This document shows positions 1 to 6,754 of a stretch of 10,706 nucleotides of DNA, in pieces. This stretch comes from an uncultured Flavobacterium sp. (lineage in GTDB: Bacteria; Bacteroidota; Bacteroidia; Flavobacteriales; Flavobacteriaceae), in the NCBI GenBank assembly GCA_946480635.1, contig CAMLKV010000040.1, positions 1 to 10,706 on the forward strand. Direction: 5' to 3'. Below the pieces are notes generated by a model. That model made no database searches and was not told where the DNA came from. It saw nothing but the letters and a program-made list of their open reading frames with translations. How positions within the stretch are numbered: the first letter of the stretch is position 1; every line of letters starts with the position of its first letter. The position numbers and the translations under genes were made by a program.

Positions 1-555
1 TTTATCATCTTGTTTTATAGTCTCTTTAGCTCCCATAACATAGTCAACTAATTCAACTTTGAAAGGAATATTACTAAATTGATATTCATCTGTAAAAGTA
101 TTGTCAACCGCTGCCGAAAGAAGTAATGGTTTTTCAAAAGTTCTTCTTTTTGTTTCTCCTTCGTGTTGACCGTCTACATACATTGTTAAGTAAGTTCTAT
201 CTGAAAAAAACTGACTTTCAGTAGCTCCTTCTCTTATAGGCATCATTCCTTCATAACTTATATATCTTGTAATAAATGCTCCCAAAAGGATTAAAATAAA
301 AGATAAGTGTAAAATTAGAGTTGCCCATTTTTCTCTTTTATACAGCTGATATCTTTTTATGTTACCTAAAAAGTTAATCATAAAGAAAAACATGATTACT
401 TCGAACCACCACGAATTGTAAATTATGATTCTAGCAGTATCTGTATTATAAGCGTCTTCAATAAAAGTTCCTGCTGCCATGGCTGCTGCAAATACTATAA
501 ATAAAACAGCCATTAGTCTTGTAGAAAAGAGGAAGGAGAATATTTTTTTGTCCAT
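1..555 (-). CDS. Cytochrome c biogenesis protein, ResB/CcsBA type (N-terminal part, runs off the left edge)
   Basis: An open frame of 185 codons starts at the ATG whose complement is 553-555 and continues past base 1, so the C-terminal part is missing. The protein starts MDKKIFSFLFSTRLMAVLF. It has three hydrophobic segments at about residues 6-29, 50-64 and 78-95, followed by a soluble stretch from about residue 97 that would lie in the periplasm. The motif TFIEDAYNTDTARIIIYNSW (residues 30-49) and a membrane histidine (H83, in LILHLSF) fit the ResB (CcsB) half of system II cytochrome c maturation. That system carries haem across the membrane and attaches it to apocytochromes. In Bacteroidota this half is usually fused to a CcsA half in one protein of roughly 1000 residues; the fusion is inferred here because the window cuts the gene. 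A TATTTTTG box lies about 28 bases upstream of the start on the same strand. The family call is fairly firm, but a role for H83 in haem binding is only inferred. Confidence 0.85.
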   Translation of the reverse strand, partial: MDKKIFSFLFSTRLMAVLFIVFAAAMAAGTFIEDAYNTDTARIIIYNSWWFEVIMFFFMINFLGNIKRYQLYKREKWATLILHLSFILILLGAFITRYISYEGMMPIREGATESQFFSDRTYLTMYVDGQHEGETKRRTFEKPLLLSAAVDNTFTDEYQFSNIPFKVELVDYVMGAKETIKQDDK

Positions 556-582
556 TATTTTGGATTATATTTTTTAGTGGAA

Positions 583-590
583 CAAAAATA
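583..590 (-). promoter_or_regulatory. Candidate -7 promoter box for the cytochrome c biogenesis gene
   Basis: On the minus strand this reads TATTTTTG, an exact match to the Bacteroidota -7 consensus TAnnTTTG. It lies 27 bases before the ATG at 555. No clear TTG sits about 19-20 bases upstream for the -33 element, so the call rests on the -7 box and its position alone. Confidence 0.45.
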
Positions 591-646
591 CTCAATTTGT
601 TATTGTAAAGCGTTATTGGGAGGAAGTTTATGATGTTAAAAAAAAC

Positions 647-680
647 AAAAAAAGGCGAAACATAATGTTTCGCCTTTTTT
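647..680 (-). terminator. Rho-independent terminator of the small secreted-protein gene
   Basis: GGCGAAAC (654-661) and GTTTCGCC (667-674) form a perfect 8-bp stem with a 5-base loop. It is flanked by seven A (647-653) and six T (675-680), so it can work in either direction. It lies 17 bases past the stop of the minus-strand gene ending at 697 and before the cytochrome c biogenesis gene. It therefore most likely ends the former transcript and separates the two genes. Confidence 0.88.
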
Positions 681-696
681 AAAATTTTATTGACAA

Positions 697-1137
697 TTAG
701 ATTTTCTCAAAAAGTTTTTTCACATCTTCAACAGTCATTATTTGGGAAATTCCAGTAGATTGAGTAACCTTATTAGTAGTCATGAATTGAACTCCTAACT
801 TGCTTGCAGTTTTTGTGTAATGTAACCAAACATAGTCATTAGGCAATTCTAATTTAATATCATAGATTGGGTTTGCATTAAATCCATCAATGATAATTTT
901 ATAGAAATTTTCAAAATCATTCTCGACGTTTTTAAATGAAAAGTTTCTAATGCTCTCATCTTCTTTATTTTCTATATTTTTATAGAAAAAAGTATACTGT
1001 GATCCTTCTTTTTGAATATATACATCATTTGTACCTACTCTTCCTAATTTTTCTAAAGGAGTGGTTGGTAATACCTTAATTTGGCTAAATGTCATACAAC
1101 TTAAAAGAAGTGTTAGAGCTGTGATGATTTTTTTCAT
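697..1137 (-). CDS. Small secreted protein of unknown function
   Basis: The product is 146 residues with the chosen start at the ATG complement of 1135-1137. An ATG at 1176 would add 13 residues, but it sits beside or upstream of the TATGTTTG promoter box at 1165-1172. From 1137 the protein starts MKKIITALTLLLSCMTFSQ, a typical signal peptide with likely cleavage near residue 19-20 (FSQ). The ATG at 1143 (MTMKK) is a second possibility. The mature part, about 125 residues, is soluble, rich in Lys, Asn and Phe, lacks cysteine and shows no motif I recognise. It would be exported to the periplasm or beyond. It is transcribed alone, divergently from the two-component system at 1318, and ended by the hairpin at 647-680. 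I do not recognise the family and assign no function. Confidence 0.75.
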   Translation of the reverse strand: MKKIITALTLLLSCMTFSQIKVLPTTPLEKLGRVGTNDVYIQKEGSQYTFFYKNIENKEDESIRNFSFKNVENDFENFYKIIIDGFNANPIYDIKLELPNDYVWLHYTKTASKLGVQFMTTNKVTQSTGISQIMTVEDVKKLFEKI

Positions 1138-1164
1138 GGTCATTGGGTTAAAATTAATATTTGC

Positions 1165-1172
1165 CAAACATA
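1165..1172 (-). promoter_or_regulatory. Candidate -7 promoter box for the small secreted-protein gene
   Basis: The minus strand reads TATGTTTG, an exact TAnnTTTG match 27 bases upstream of the ATG at 1137. The expected transcription start, a few bases further on, falls at roughly 1155-1160. That makes the in-frame ATG at 1176 untranslatable from this promoter and supports the shorter start. A TTG at the usual -33 distance is not evident because the upstream stretch is T-rich. Confidence 0.5.
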
Positions 1173-1266
1173 ACAAAAAAAAGTTTTTGTAAAAAATTTA
1201 AAAAATTATTTATCAACAACTTAATAGTTGAAAAATGTAAATCAAAAAAATCAACTTTTTGTACAA

Positions 1267-1297
1267 TTGAATAATTATCTTTAAAAACATTACTTTG
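1267..1297 (+). promoter_or_regulatory. Candidate promoter of the two-component operon
   Basis: TTG at 1267-1269 and TTACTTTG at 1290-1297 are separated by 20 bases. This matches the Bacteroidota -33/-7 layout, with one mismatch to TAnnTTTG. The box ends 20 bases before the ATG at 1318, leaving a short leader. The region between it and the divergent promoter at 1165-1172 is AT-rich and could hold regulator sites, but none is compelling. Confidence 0.4.
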
Positions 1298-1317
1298 TAA
1301 AATATAACTTATTCAAA

Positions 1318-1941
1318 ATGATTACAATTTGTATTATCGAGGACATTCTAGACATTCTTAACGGATTAGAATCAATTATTAAGAAAGACAAACGCTTTAA
1401 TCTACTTAAAAGTTTTACTAATGCTGAGGAGGCAATAAACGAAATTCCCTCATTGAATCCAAATTTAGTATTGACTGACATTAATTTGCCACAAAAGTCA
1501 GGAATTGATTGTTTGATGGAAATAAAACCAAACTCTCCTGAAATACAATTTATAATGTTTACCATATATGAAGATAGTGATCAGGTGTTTGATGCCTTAA
1601 AGGCTGGTGCTAGCGGATATATACTAAAAAATACATCTCCAGAAAAAATTATAGATTCATTGATAGAACTTTATGATGGAGGAAGTCCAATGTCTCCTAA
1701 AATAGCTCGAAAAGTTTTAAGTTCATTTTCGTATGATGTTTCTAAAAATAATGTTTTAGATTTAATTAGTAAACGTGAGCATGAAGTTTTAGTATTATTA
1801 AGTAAAGGCTTCTTATATAAAGAAATCGCAGATAAACTAAATATTTCTATAAGTACGGTTAAAAGACATTTGAACCATATTTATCAAAAATTACAAGTAC
1901 AAAATAAAACTGAAGCTATAAACAAAATGTTAGGACGATAA
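1318..1941 (+). CDS. Two-component response regulator, NarL/LuxR type
   Basis: The product has 207 residues and the two-domain layout of NarL-type regulators. The receiver domain (residues 1-120) has the acidic pair E8/D9, the phosphoacceptor D54 in LVLTDINLPQKSGID, the switch threonine T82 and the conserved K104. A linker leads to a LuxR-type helix-turn-helix at about 146-205, with the typical start SKREHEVL and recognition region ISISTVKRHLNHIYQKL. Phosphorylation at D54 by the kinase encoded 11 bp downstream (1953) would be expected to change DNA binding; the pairing is inferred from adjacency and from HisKA_3/NarL family matching. All key residues are present and the length is normal. The target genes cannot be read from the sequence. 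The divergent gene at 1137 and the operon itself are the nearest candidates. Confidence 0.93.
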   Translation: MITICIIEDILDILNGLESIIKKDKRFNLLKSFTNAEEAINEIPSLNPNLVLTDINLPQKSGIDCLMEIKPNSPEIQFIMFTIYEDSDQVFDALKAGASGYILKNTSPEKIIDSLIELYDGGSPMSPKIARKVLSSFSYDVSKNNVLDLISKREHEVLVLLSKGFLYKEIADKLNISISTVKRHLNHIYQKLQVQNKTEAINKMLGR

Positions 1942-1952
1942 ATTTATAATCA

Positions 1953-3839
1953 ATGAATCTTAAAAAAACATTTTTCCTGTTTTCATTCTTGCTTTTTAAT
2001 ACTCTTTATTCACAAACGTTTATGAATAAAGACAGTTTATTATCGTTAATAAAAACAAAAAAAGACACTTCATTAGTTCAATTATATATAGACATAGGAC
2101 AACAATATGAAGGAAACATTATTGATTCTTCTAAATACTATTATTTCAAAGCTCGCGATTTGAGTAGAAAATTAAATTATGTTAGAGGTGAGCTAAATTT
2201 TATTGCAAATTATACTTTTATATTAAACAATGAAGGTAACTTCAAACAGTCACTTTTTTTAAACAAAAAGGCTATTGCATTAGCAAAGAGACTAAAAGAT
2301 GATAAATACATTGGAAAAGCTTATGCAAATACCGGAGCTTCTTACCAGCTGATGGGGAAATATGAAGAGGCAATAAACTATATGATTGCTTCATCAAAAA
2401 TTTTTAAAAAACTCAACATAAACCAATATCAGGCAAATTTGTATTTAAACATAGGTGTGATTTACAATGAACTTGGTCAAAATGACAAATATCTATATTA
2501 CTCTAAAAAAGCTGAAGCAATTTTTAGAGAATTAAATATGGTTAATGAATTATGTATGGCCCTCAACAACAAAGGCATCGCGTATATTTTTTTAGATAGA
2601 CTTAAAGAAGCTGAAGCGCCTCTAAATGAAGCTTTAATTAAAAGTAAACAAATAAATAACCAAAATTTATATGCTACATCATTACTTAATATTTGTGATT
2701 TAAAAATAAAATCGAGAAAATTCAATGAAATTAAACCTTATGCCGAAGAAGCTCTTAAAATAGGACAAGAAATAAATTTTTTAGAAACTAAAATACTTGC
2801 TTTGAAAGGGCTAGGAATTTACTATCTACATCAAAAAGATTATGATAAAGCACAATTTTATGCTTTAAATTCATTCAATGAGGCAAAAAAATATGAAAAC
2901 AAGTCTAGATTATACGAAACATTAATTTTACTATCAGAAATAGCTTTTAGCAAACAAAATCCTTCAAAGGGAAGCTATCTAAAATTTAAAGCTGATTCTA
3001 TCTCAAATGTTATAAAACTAGATGAAACAAGAAATAAAATTGAAGGTCTTAAGCTCAAATATGAAACCGAAAAAAAAGAACTTAAAATTAAAACCCTAAC
3101 TCAAGAAAATGACATCCAAAACTTAAAAATAAAACGTCGTTTTTGGATAATGCTAACATTAGGTCTCATTTTATTGAGTTTAGCTTATTTTGCTTTCCTA
3201 CAGTTTAAAAATTTCAAAACAAAAAAAGAACTTCTTATAGAACAACAAAAAACAGCCGTAGCAGAAGAACGGCTTCGTATAGCTAGTGATATGCACGACG
3301 ATGTGGGTACAGGGCTTAGCAGAATTATAAACTCAATAAAGGAAGGAAATACACCACCTCAAGAAGGCTTAAATAAAGTAACCGAAATAAGTGACGATTC
3401 TATTGGAAAAATGAGTGAAATAATTTGGGCACTTAATGAAAACAATCAAAACCTTGAAGAACTAATATATCACATTCGTTCAAACTCTTACGAAATGGTA
3501 GAAAACGCCCACATAAACTTCATTGGTGAACTACCCGAAACAATCCCCAATATAAGTTTTGGATGGATGCGAAACAGAAATACCTATTTACTTGTTAAGG
3601 AAACAATAAACAATGCCATTAAACACTCAAATGCAAAAAATATTTATTTAAAATTTGAAATTGATATAAAACTAAAGATCATCATATCAGATGATGGAAA
3701 AGGATTTGACAGTTCAAAAAAACATCCAGGAAACGGCTTAAATAATTATGCTAAAAGAATTGAGAAACTTGGAGGCAATTACAATATAAAATCCACAATT
3801 GGAAAAGGAACCACCGTCGAATACAATATTCCATTATAA
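1953..3839 (+). CDS. Sensor histidine kinase with periplasmic TPR domain (HisKA_3/HATPase_c)
   Basis: The product has 628 residues. Residues 1-20 are a signal peptide (MNLKKTFFLFSFLLFNTLYS). Residues about 30-340 are alpha-helical tetratricopeptide-like repeats, with typical pieces such as GKAYANTGASYQLMGKYEEA and ALNNKGIAYIFLDRLKEAEA. A coiled-coil stretch at about 343-394 leads to one membrane span at 397-418. The cytoplasmic kinase follows. The H-box is ASDMHDDVGTGLSRI with the phosphoacceptor H448. The ATPase has its N-box in KETINNAIKHS (549-559), G1 box DDGKGF (580-585) and G2 box GNGLNN (593-598). This HisKA_3 class pairs with NarL-type regulators, and one is encoded immediately upstream, so the two form an operon. 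The TPR part would sense a periplasmic ligand or protein partner, which is unknown. No catalytic residue is missing. The strong hairpin at 3851-3905 ends the transcript. Confidence 0.93.
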   Translation: MNLKKTFFLFSFLLFNTLYSQTFMNKDSLLSLIKTKKDTSLVQLYIDIGQQYEGNIIDSSKYYYFKARDLSRKLNYVRGELNFIANYTFILNNEGNFKQSLFLNKKAIALAKRLKDDKYIGKAYANTGASYQLMGKYEEAINYMIASSKIFKKLNINQYQANLYLNIGVIYNELGQNDKYLYYSKKAEAIFRELNMVNELCMALNNKGIAYIFLDRLKEAEAPLNEALIKSKQINNQNLYATSLLNICDLKIKSRKFNEIKPYAEEALKIGQEINFLETKILALKGLGIYYLHQKDYDKAQFYALNSFNEAKKYENKSRLYETLILLSEIAFSKQNPSKGSYLKFKADSISNVIKLDETRNKIEGLKLKYETEKKELKIKTLTQENDIQNLKIKRRFWIMLTLGLILLSLAYFAFLQFKNFKTKKELLIEQQKTAVAEERLRIASDMHDDVGTGLSRIINSIKEGNTPPQEGLNKVTEISDDSIGKMSEIIWALNENNQNLEELIYHIRSNSYEMVENAHINFIGELPETIPNISFGWMRNRNTYLLVKETINNAIKHSNAKNIYLKFEIDIKLKIIISDDGKGFDSSKKHPGNGLNNYAKRIEKLGGNYNIKSTIGKGTTVEYNIPL

Positions 3840-3850
3840 ATAAATTTTAA

Positions 3851-3905
3851 TTTTTAAATAAGAAAGGGAGTAAATAATAAGTTTACTCCCTTTCTTATTT
3901 AAAAA
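3851..3905 (+). terminator. Long perfect hairpin terminator after the two-component operon
   Basis: Bases 3856-3874 and 3882-3900 are perfect 19-base reverse complements around a 7-base loop. Flanking T5 (3851-3855) and A5 (3901-3905) extend the pairing to 24 bp. The GC-containing core GGGAGT/ACTCCC is followed by TTTCTTATTT, which gives a workable U-rich tail. It begins 11 bases after the kinase stop codon. Confidence 0.85.
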
Positions 3906-3922
3906 ATGGTACAAAAGGTTGA

Positions 3923-3953
3923 TTGACAGGTGATACTATCGAAAGTAATTTTA
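3923..3953 (+). promoter_or_regulatory. Weak candidate promoter of the lipoprotein gene
   Basis: TTG at 3923-3925 and TAATTTTA at 3946-3953 are 20 bases apart. The second box matches TAnnTTTG at all but the last base. This leaves a leader of about 20 bases before the ATG at 3980. A promoter is expected here because the upstream operon ends in a strong terminator, but the match is imperfect. Confidence 0.35.
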
Positions 3954-3979
3954 CTTCATAATTAGTAAACTAAAAAATC

Positions 3980-5371
3980 ATGAAAACACTAAAACTATTA
4001 TTCTTATCAATATGCATGGTTGCATTTAATTCGTGTTCAGAAGATAGCGAAACTACTCCAATTGAACAATTAAAAGTTGAAACAAATATTCCATCAGACA
4101 TTACAGAAACAACAGCAACATTAGGAGGCAAAGTATTAATCGTTGGAGATAAATCAATTATAGAAACAGGAATCTGTATTTCTTATGACATTAACCCAAC
4201 ACTAGAAGACACTAATGATATGGCAATCACTATAGATATGTCAAATAATTTCTTTTCCGATAATTTTTCTGGTTTCGATCCTGCAACATCTTATCATGTT
4301 AGAGCTTATGCTAAAACAGCTGAAAAAACAGTGTATGGAGAAGATAAAATTTTTACAACTTTAGGAGTATTAGGTTGTCAAATCGTTAATGTCTCAGGTA
4401 CCATTTCTTCTCCAACTACATGGACATCTGATAAAGTGTATGTTCTTACCAGTAATGTATCTGTAACATCTTCACTAACAATTGAACCAGGTACAATCGT
4501 TAAACTTCAAAATGCAACTTTAAGAACTGATTCTAGCGGAACAATTATAGCTAACGGTACAAGTACCAATCGTATTGTTTTTACTTCACTTTCAGACGAT
4601 AGCTTTTGTGGGGACACTAATAATGATGGCAATGCGACTTTACCACAAAAAGGAGATTGGAAAAGTTTGTATTTAAATAGTTCAGCTACAACATCATTTA
4701 AATACTGTGACTTTTTATATGCAGGAGGAAACGATGGAGGGTATAACAATACAGTATTGATTAGCGTAGTTGGTTATAAATTTGAATTTGACAATTGTAC
4801 TTTCGCACATTCTTTATCAAGCTCTAATTCGACTGCTTTTGCTTTTCATGGTGGATCTTACATGATTGACAACACAGTTTCTAAATTTACAAACAATGCC
4901 TTTTATGATTGTGATAGACCCATTTATTTAAACTCATATTATACTTTAAACACAAATAATATTTTTCATAACCCCGCTAATATCAATCAAAAAAATACTC
5001 GAAATGGCATTTGGTTATATAACACCACTAATCAAGGAGCCACAGTTTCTTGGAATATTAGTGAAGTACCTTACGTAGTTTCTGCATTTTTTAATGGAGG
5101 GGGTAGCGGTGCCACTGACACTGTTAATATAGGATCTAATGTTATAGTAAAATTTGCCGATGCCAGTGCGGGAATCTCAAAAGGCAATTCAAGAATTGTA
5201 AATATTGGAACTGGAGCCGTATTTACCTCCATTAAAGATGACTCAAGAGGTGGTGACACTAATGGTGACGGTACTGCAACAATGCCAGCTAGTGGTGATT
5301 GGGACGGTTATTGGAATTATAGCAACGGAAGTTGGATATCTGGAGGGTATATTTTCTATGCTGCACATTAG
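3980..5371 (+). CDS. Putative surface lipoprotein with FN3-like domain and beta-helix-like repeats
   Basis: The product has 463 residues. The N-terminus MKTLKLLFLSICMVAFNSCS ends in a lipobox, with C19 the probable lipidated residue. It is followed by SEDSE, an acidic stretch resembling the surface-export signal of Flavobacteriaceae lipoproteins, so an outer-membrane surface location is inferred. Residues about 31-127 form an FN3-like beta-sandwich (ITETTATLGGKV, IIETGICISYD, PATSYHVRAYAKT). Residues about 132-463 are beta-rich, with short strands and turns like a right-handed beta-helix or adhesin stalk. They contain two copies of a DTNxDGxATxP motif at 212-222 and 426-436, each preceded by VFTSxxDDS and followed by GDW. 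The Asp/Asn spacing suggests calcium-binding turns. No type IX secretion C-terminal domain is seen. It appears to be transcribed alone, between terminators at 3851-3905 and 5424-5453. Function could be adhesion or glycan binding, but no catalytic signature is visible. Confidence 0.85.
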   Translation: MKTLKLLFLSICMVAFNSCSEDSETTPIEQLKVETNIPSDITETTATLGGKVLIVGDKSIIETGICISYDINPTLEDTNDMAITIDMSNNFFSDNFSGFDPATSYHVRAYAKTAEKTVYGEDKIFTTLGVLGCQIVNVSGTISSPTTWTSDKVYVLTSNVSVTSSLTIEPGTIVKLQNATLRTDSSGTIIANGTSTNRIVFTSLSDDSFCGDTNNDGNATLPQKGDWKSLYLNSSATTSFKYCDFLYAGGNDGGYNNTVLISVVGYKFEFDNCTFAHSLSSSNSTAFAFHGGSYMIDNTVSKFTNNAFYDCDRPIYLNSYYTLNTNNIFHNPANINQKNTRNGIWLYNTTNQGATVSWNISEVPYVVSAFFNGGGSGATDTVNIGSNVIVKFADASAGISKGNSRIVNIGTGAVFTSIKDDSRGGDTNGDGTATMPASGDWDGYWNYSNGSWISGGYIFYAAH

Positions 5372-5423
5372 AAAAATAATGATTTTTAAAAAATTATTTC
5401 ATATTTAATTTATCGTTAGTTAT

Positions 5424-5453
5424 AAAAAGGTTTTACTCTAGTGAAACCTTTTT
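5424..5453 (+). terminator. Rho-independent terminator of the lipoprotein gene
   Basis: AAAAAGGTTTTAC (5424-5436) pairs with GTGAAACCTTTTT (5441-5453) over 13 bp with one G-U wobble and a 4-base loop TCTA. The right arm ends in a T-rich run. It sits 52 bases after the stop at 5371. The next gene could only use its in-frame GTG at 5441 by translating from inside this stem, which argues for the ATG at 5468 instead. Confidence 0.8.
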
Positions 5454-5467
5454 ATTATTTTAGCCAA

Positions 5468-6232
5468 ATGATTCGAATAGTTATTATTGGTTCAGGAAAT
5501 GTAACTCAACACTTACTCTCAGCTTTTAAAAAAAGTACTGATTTAGAAGTGATTCAAGTTTTTTCAAGAAAAAAAGATGTAGATCCAATATTAATTTCTC
5601 CAGAAAAAGTAACAGATGATATTTCTACAATAAAAGATGCCGATTTATATATTATTTCTGTTTCAGATAATGCCATAACAGAAGTTTCAGAAAATTTACC
5701 TTTTAGTAATGAGCTAGTTATACATACATCCGGAACAACTTCTATAGATGTTTTGAATAACAAAAATAGAAAAGGTGTTTTTTATCCATTACAAACATTC
5801 ACAAAAGGCAAAGAAGTCAATTTTAAAGAAATTCCTATTTGTTTAGAGGCGCAAAATGAAGAAGATTACAAGCTTTTACAAAAAGTAGCCAATTCAATAT
5901 CTGAAAAAGCAATAAAAATAACCTCTGAACAGCGTAAAGCCATTCATGTATCCGCAGTATTTGTTTGCAATTTTGTAAATCATTTGTACCAAATAGGAAA
6001 CGAAATTTGTTCGCAAAACAATATCCCTTTCGAAATTCTTCAACCATTAATTGAAGAAACTGCCAATAAGATTAAGAGCCTCTCTCCTATTGATGCTCAG
6101 ACTGGTCCAGCAAAACGTAACGATACTGAAACCATTAATGCTCATTTGAATTTCTTATCAAATGAAACACAAAAAGAAATCTATAAATTACTAACAAAAT
6201 CTATCATAGACACTCATGTCAAAAAGCTATAA
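5468..6232 (+). CDS. Rossmann-fold and DUF2520 domain protein (putative NAD(P)-dependent oxidoreductase-like)
   Basis: From the ATG at 5468 the product is 254 residues, starting MIRIVIIGSGNVTQHLLSAF. The GTG at 5441 would add nine residues but lies in the terminator stem, so it is rejected. The N-terminal half (1 to about 105) is a Rossmann fold with the dinucleotide-binding loop GSGNVT (8-13), resembling F420-dependent NADP reductases and ProC-type proteins. The C-terminal half is a helical DUF2520 domain with a histidine-containing helix (RKAIHVSAVFVCNFVNHLYQ) and the conserved GPAKRNDTETI stretch. The substrate is unknown for this family. It heads a compact operon and its last 17 bases overlap the start of the KdsC-like gene, implying translational coupling. 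An imperfect TATTTTAG box at 5456-5463 might serve as a promoter, though it lies only 4 bases before the ATG, so a leaderless or very short leader transcript would follow. Confidence 0.88.
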   Translation: MIRIVIIGSGNVTQHLLSAFKKSTDLEVIQVFSRKKDVDPILISPEKVTDDISTIKDADLYIISVSDNAITEVSENLPFSNELVIHTSGTTSIDVLNNKNRKGVFYPLQTFTKGKEVNFKEIPICLEAQNEEDYKLLQKVANSISEKAIKITSEQRKAIHVSAVFVCNFVNHLYQIGNEICSQNNIPFEILQPLIEETANKIKSLSPIDAQTGPAKRNDTETINAHLNFLSNETQKEIYKLLTKSIIDTHVKKL

Positions 6233-6743
6233 AGAAATACTGAACAACATTACTACTTTTATTTTTGATGTCGATGGAGTATTAACTGACGGAACTGTTC
6301 ATGTTTCACAAACTGGCGAAATGCTTCGCGAAATGAATATTCGTGATGGTTTTGCCATGAAAGCAGCCGTTGAATCTAATTATCATGTTTGTATCATCTC
6401 TGGCGGAAGTAACGAAGGCGTTCGCATAAGACTGCGTAATTTAGGTATTAAAGATATTTATCTTGGTTCTCCAGATAAAGTGGTAACTTTTAAAGAGTAT
6501 TGTGATATTTATAATATCAAACCCGAACAGGTATTGTATATGGGTGATGACATCCCTGATTATCATGTTATGAAATTGGTAGGATTACCAACTTGTCCAC
6601 AAGATGCAAGCCCTGAAATAAAAGAAATATCAAATTATATTTCACACAAAAATGGCGGCAAAGGAGCTGTGAGAGACGTAATTGAACAAGTCATGAAAGT
6701 TCAGGATAAATGGAATACTTATTTTAACGGCAAACACGATTAA
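6216..6743 (+). CDS. kdsC: KdsC-like HAD phosphatase (3-deoxy-D-manno-octulosonate 8-phosphate phosphatase)
   Basis: The product has 175 residues, the usual size for the small, capless C0-type HAD phosphatases. Motif I is FDVDGVLTDG with nucleophile D18 and acid/base D20. Motif II is the S62 of IISGGS, motif III is K88 in GSPDK, and motif IV is GDDIPD (110-115). The segment LREMNIRDGFAMK (37-49) is typical of KdsC. In lipopolysaccharide synthesis this enzyme removes phosphate from Kdo-8-phosphate before activation by KdsB, working in the cytoplasm as a tetramer. Related sialic-acid-pathway phosphatases have the same motifs. With no Kdo or sialate genes in view, the exact substrate is inferred from similarity. 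The gene overlaps the upstream one by 17 bp and is followed by the UbiA gene after 11 bp. Confidence 0.88.
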   Translation: MSKSYKEILNNITTFIFDVDGVLTDGTVHVSQTGEMLREMNIRDGFAMKAAVESNYHVCIISGGSNEGVRIRLRNLGIKDIYLGSPDKVVTFKEYCDIYNIKPEQVLYMGDDIPDYHVMKLVGLPTCPQDASPEIKEISNYISHKNGGKGAVRDVIEQVMKVQDKWNTYFNGKHD

Positions 6744-6754
6744 TATAACTAGCA

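Noticed and set aside
1217..1230. Small inverted repeat CAACT-TAAT-AGTTG in the divergent intergenic region as a regulator operator
   Set aside because: Only 5 bp per arm in very AT-rich DNA is expected by chance. It could be reconsidered if conserved in relatives.
1290..1565. 91-residue frame on the minus strand over the response regulator start
   Set aside because: It is antisense to a clear receiver domain, covers the regulator promoter and has no recognisable motif.
2498..2725. 75-residue minus-strand frame inside the sensor kinase gene
   Set aside because: It is antisense to the TPR region, with no start context or family signal.
4507..4749. 80-residue and 62-residue (5071-5259) minus-strand frames inside the lipoprotein gene
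   Set aside because: Both mirror low-complexity beta-strand codons of the sense gene and have no promoter or motif.
5205..5408. 67-residue plus-strand frame in a second frame overlapping the lipoprotein C-terminus
   Set aside because: It overlaps the conserved DTNGDG motif of the real frame, lacks a start signal and has unnatural composition.
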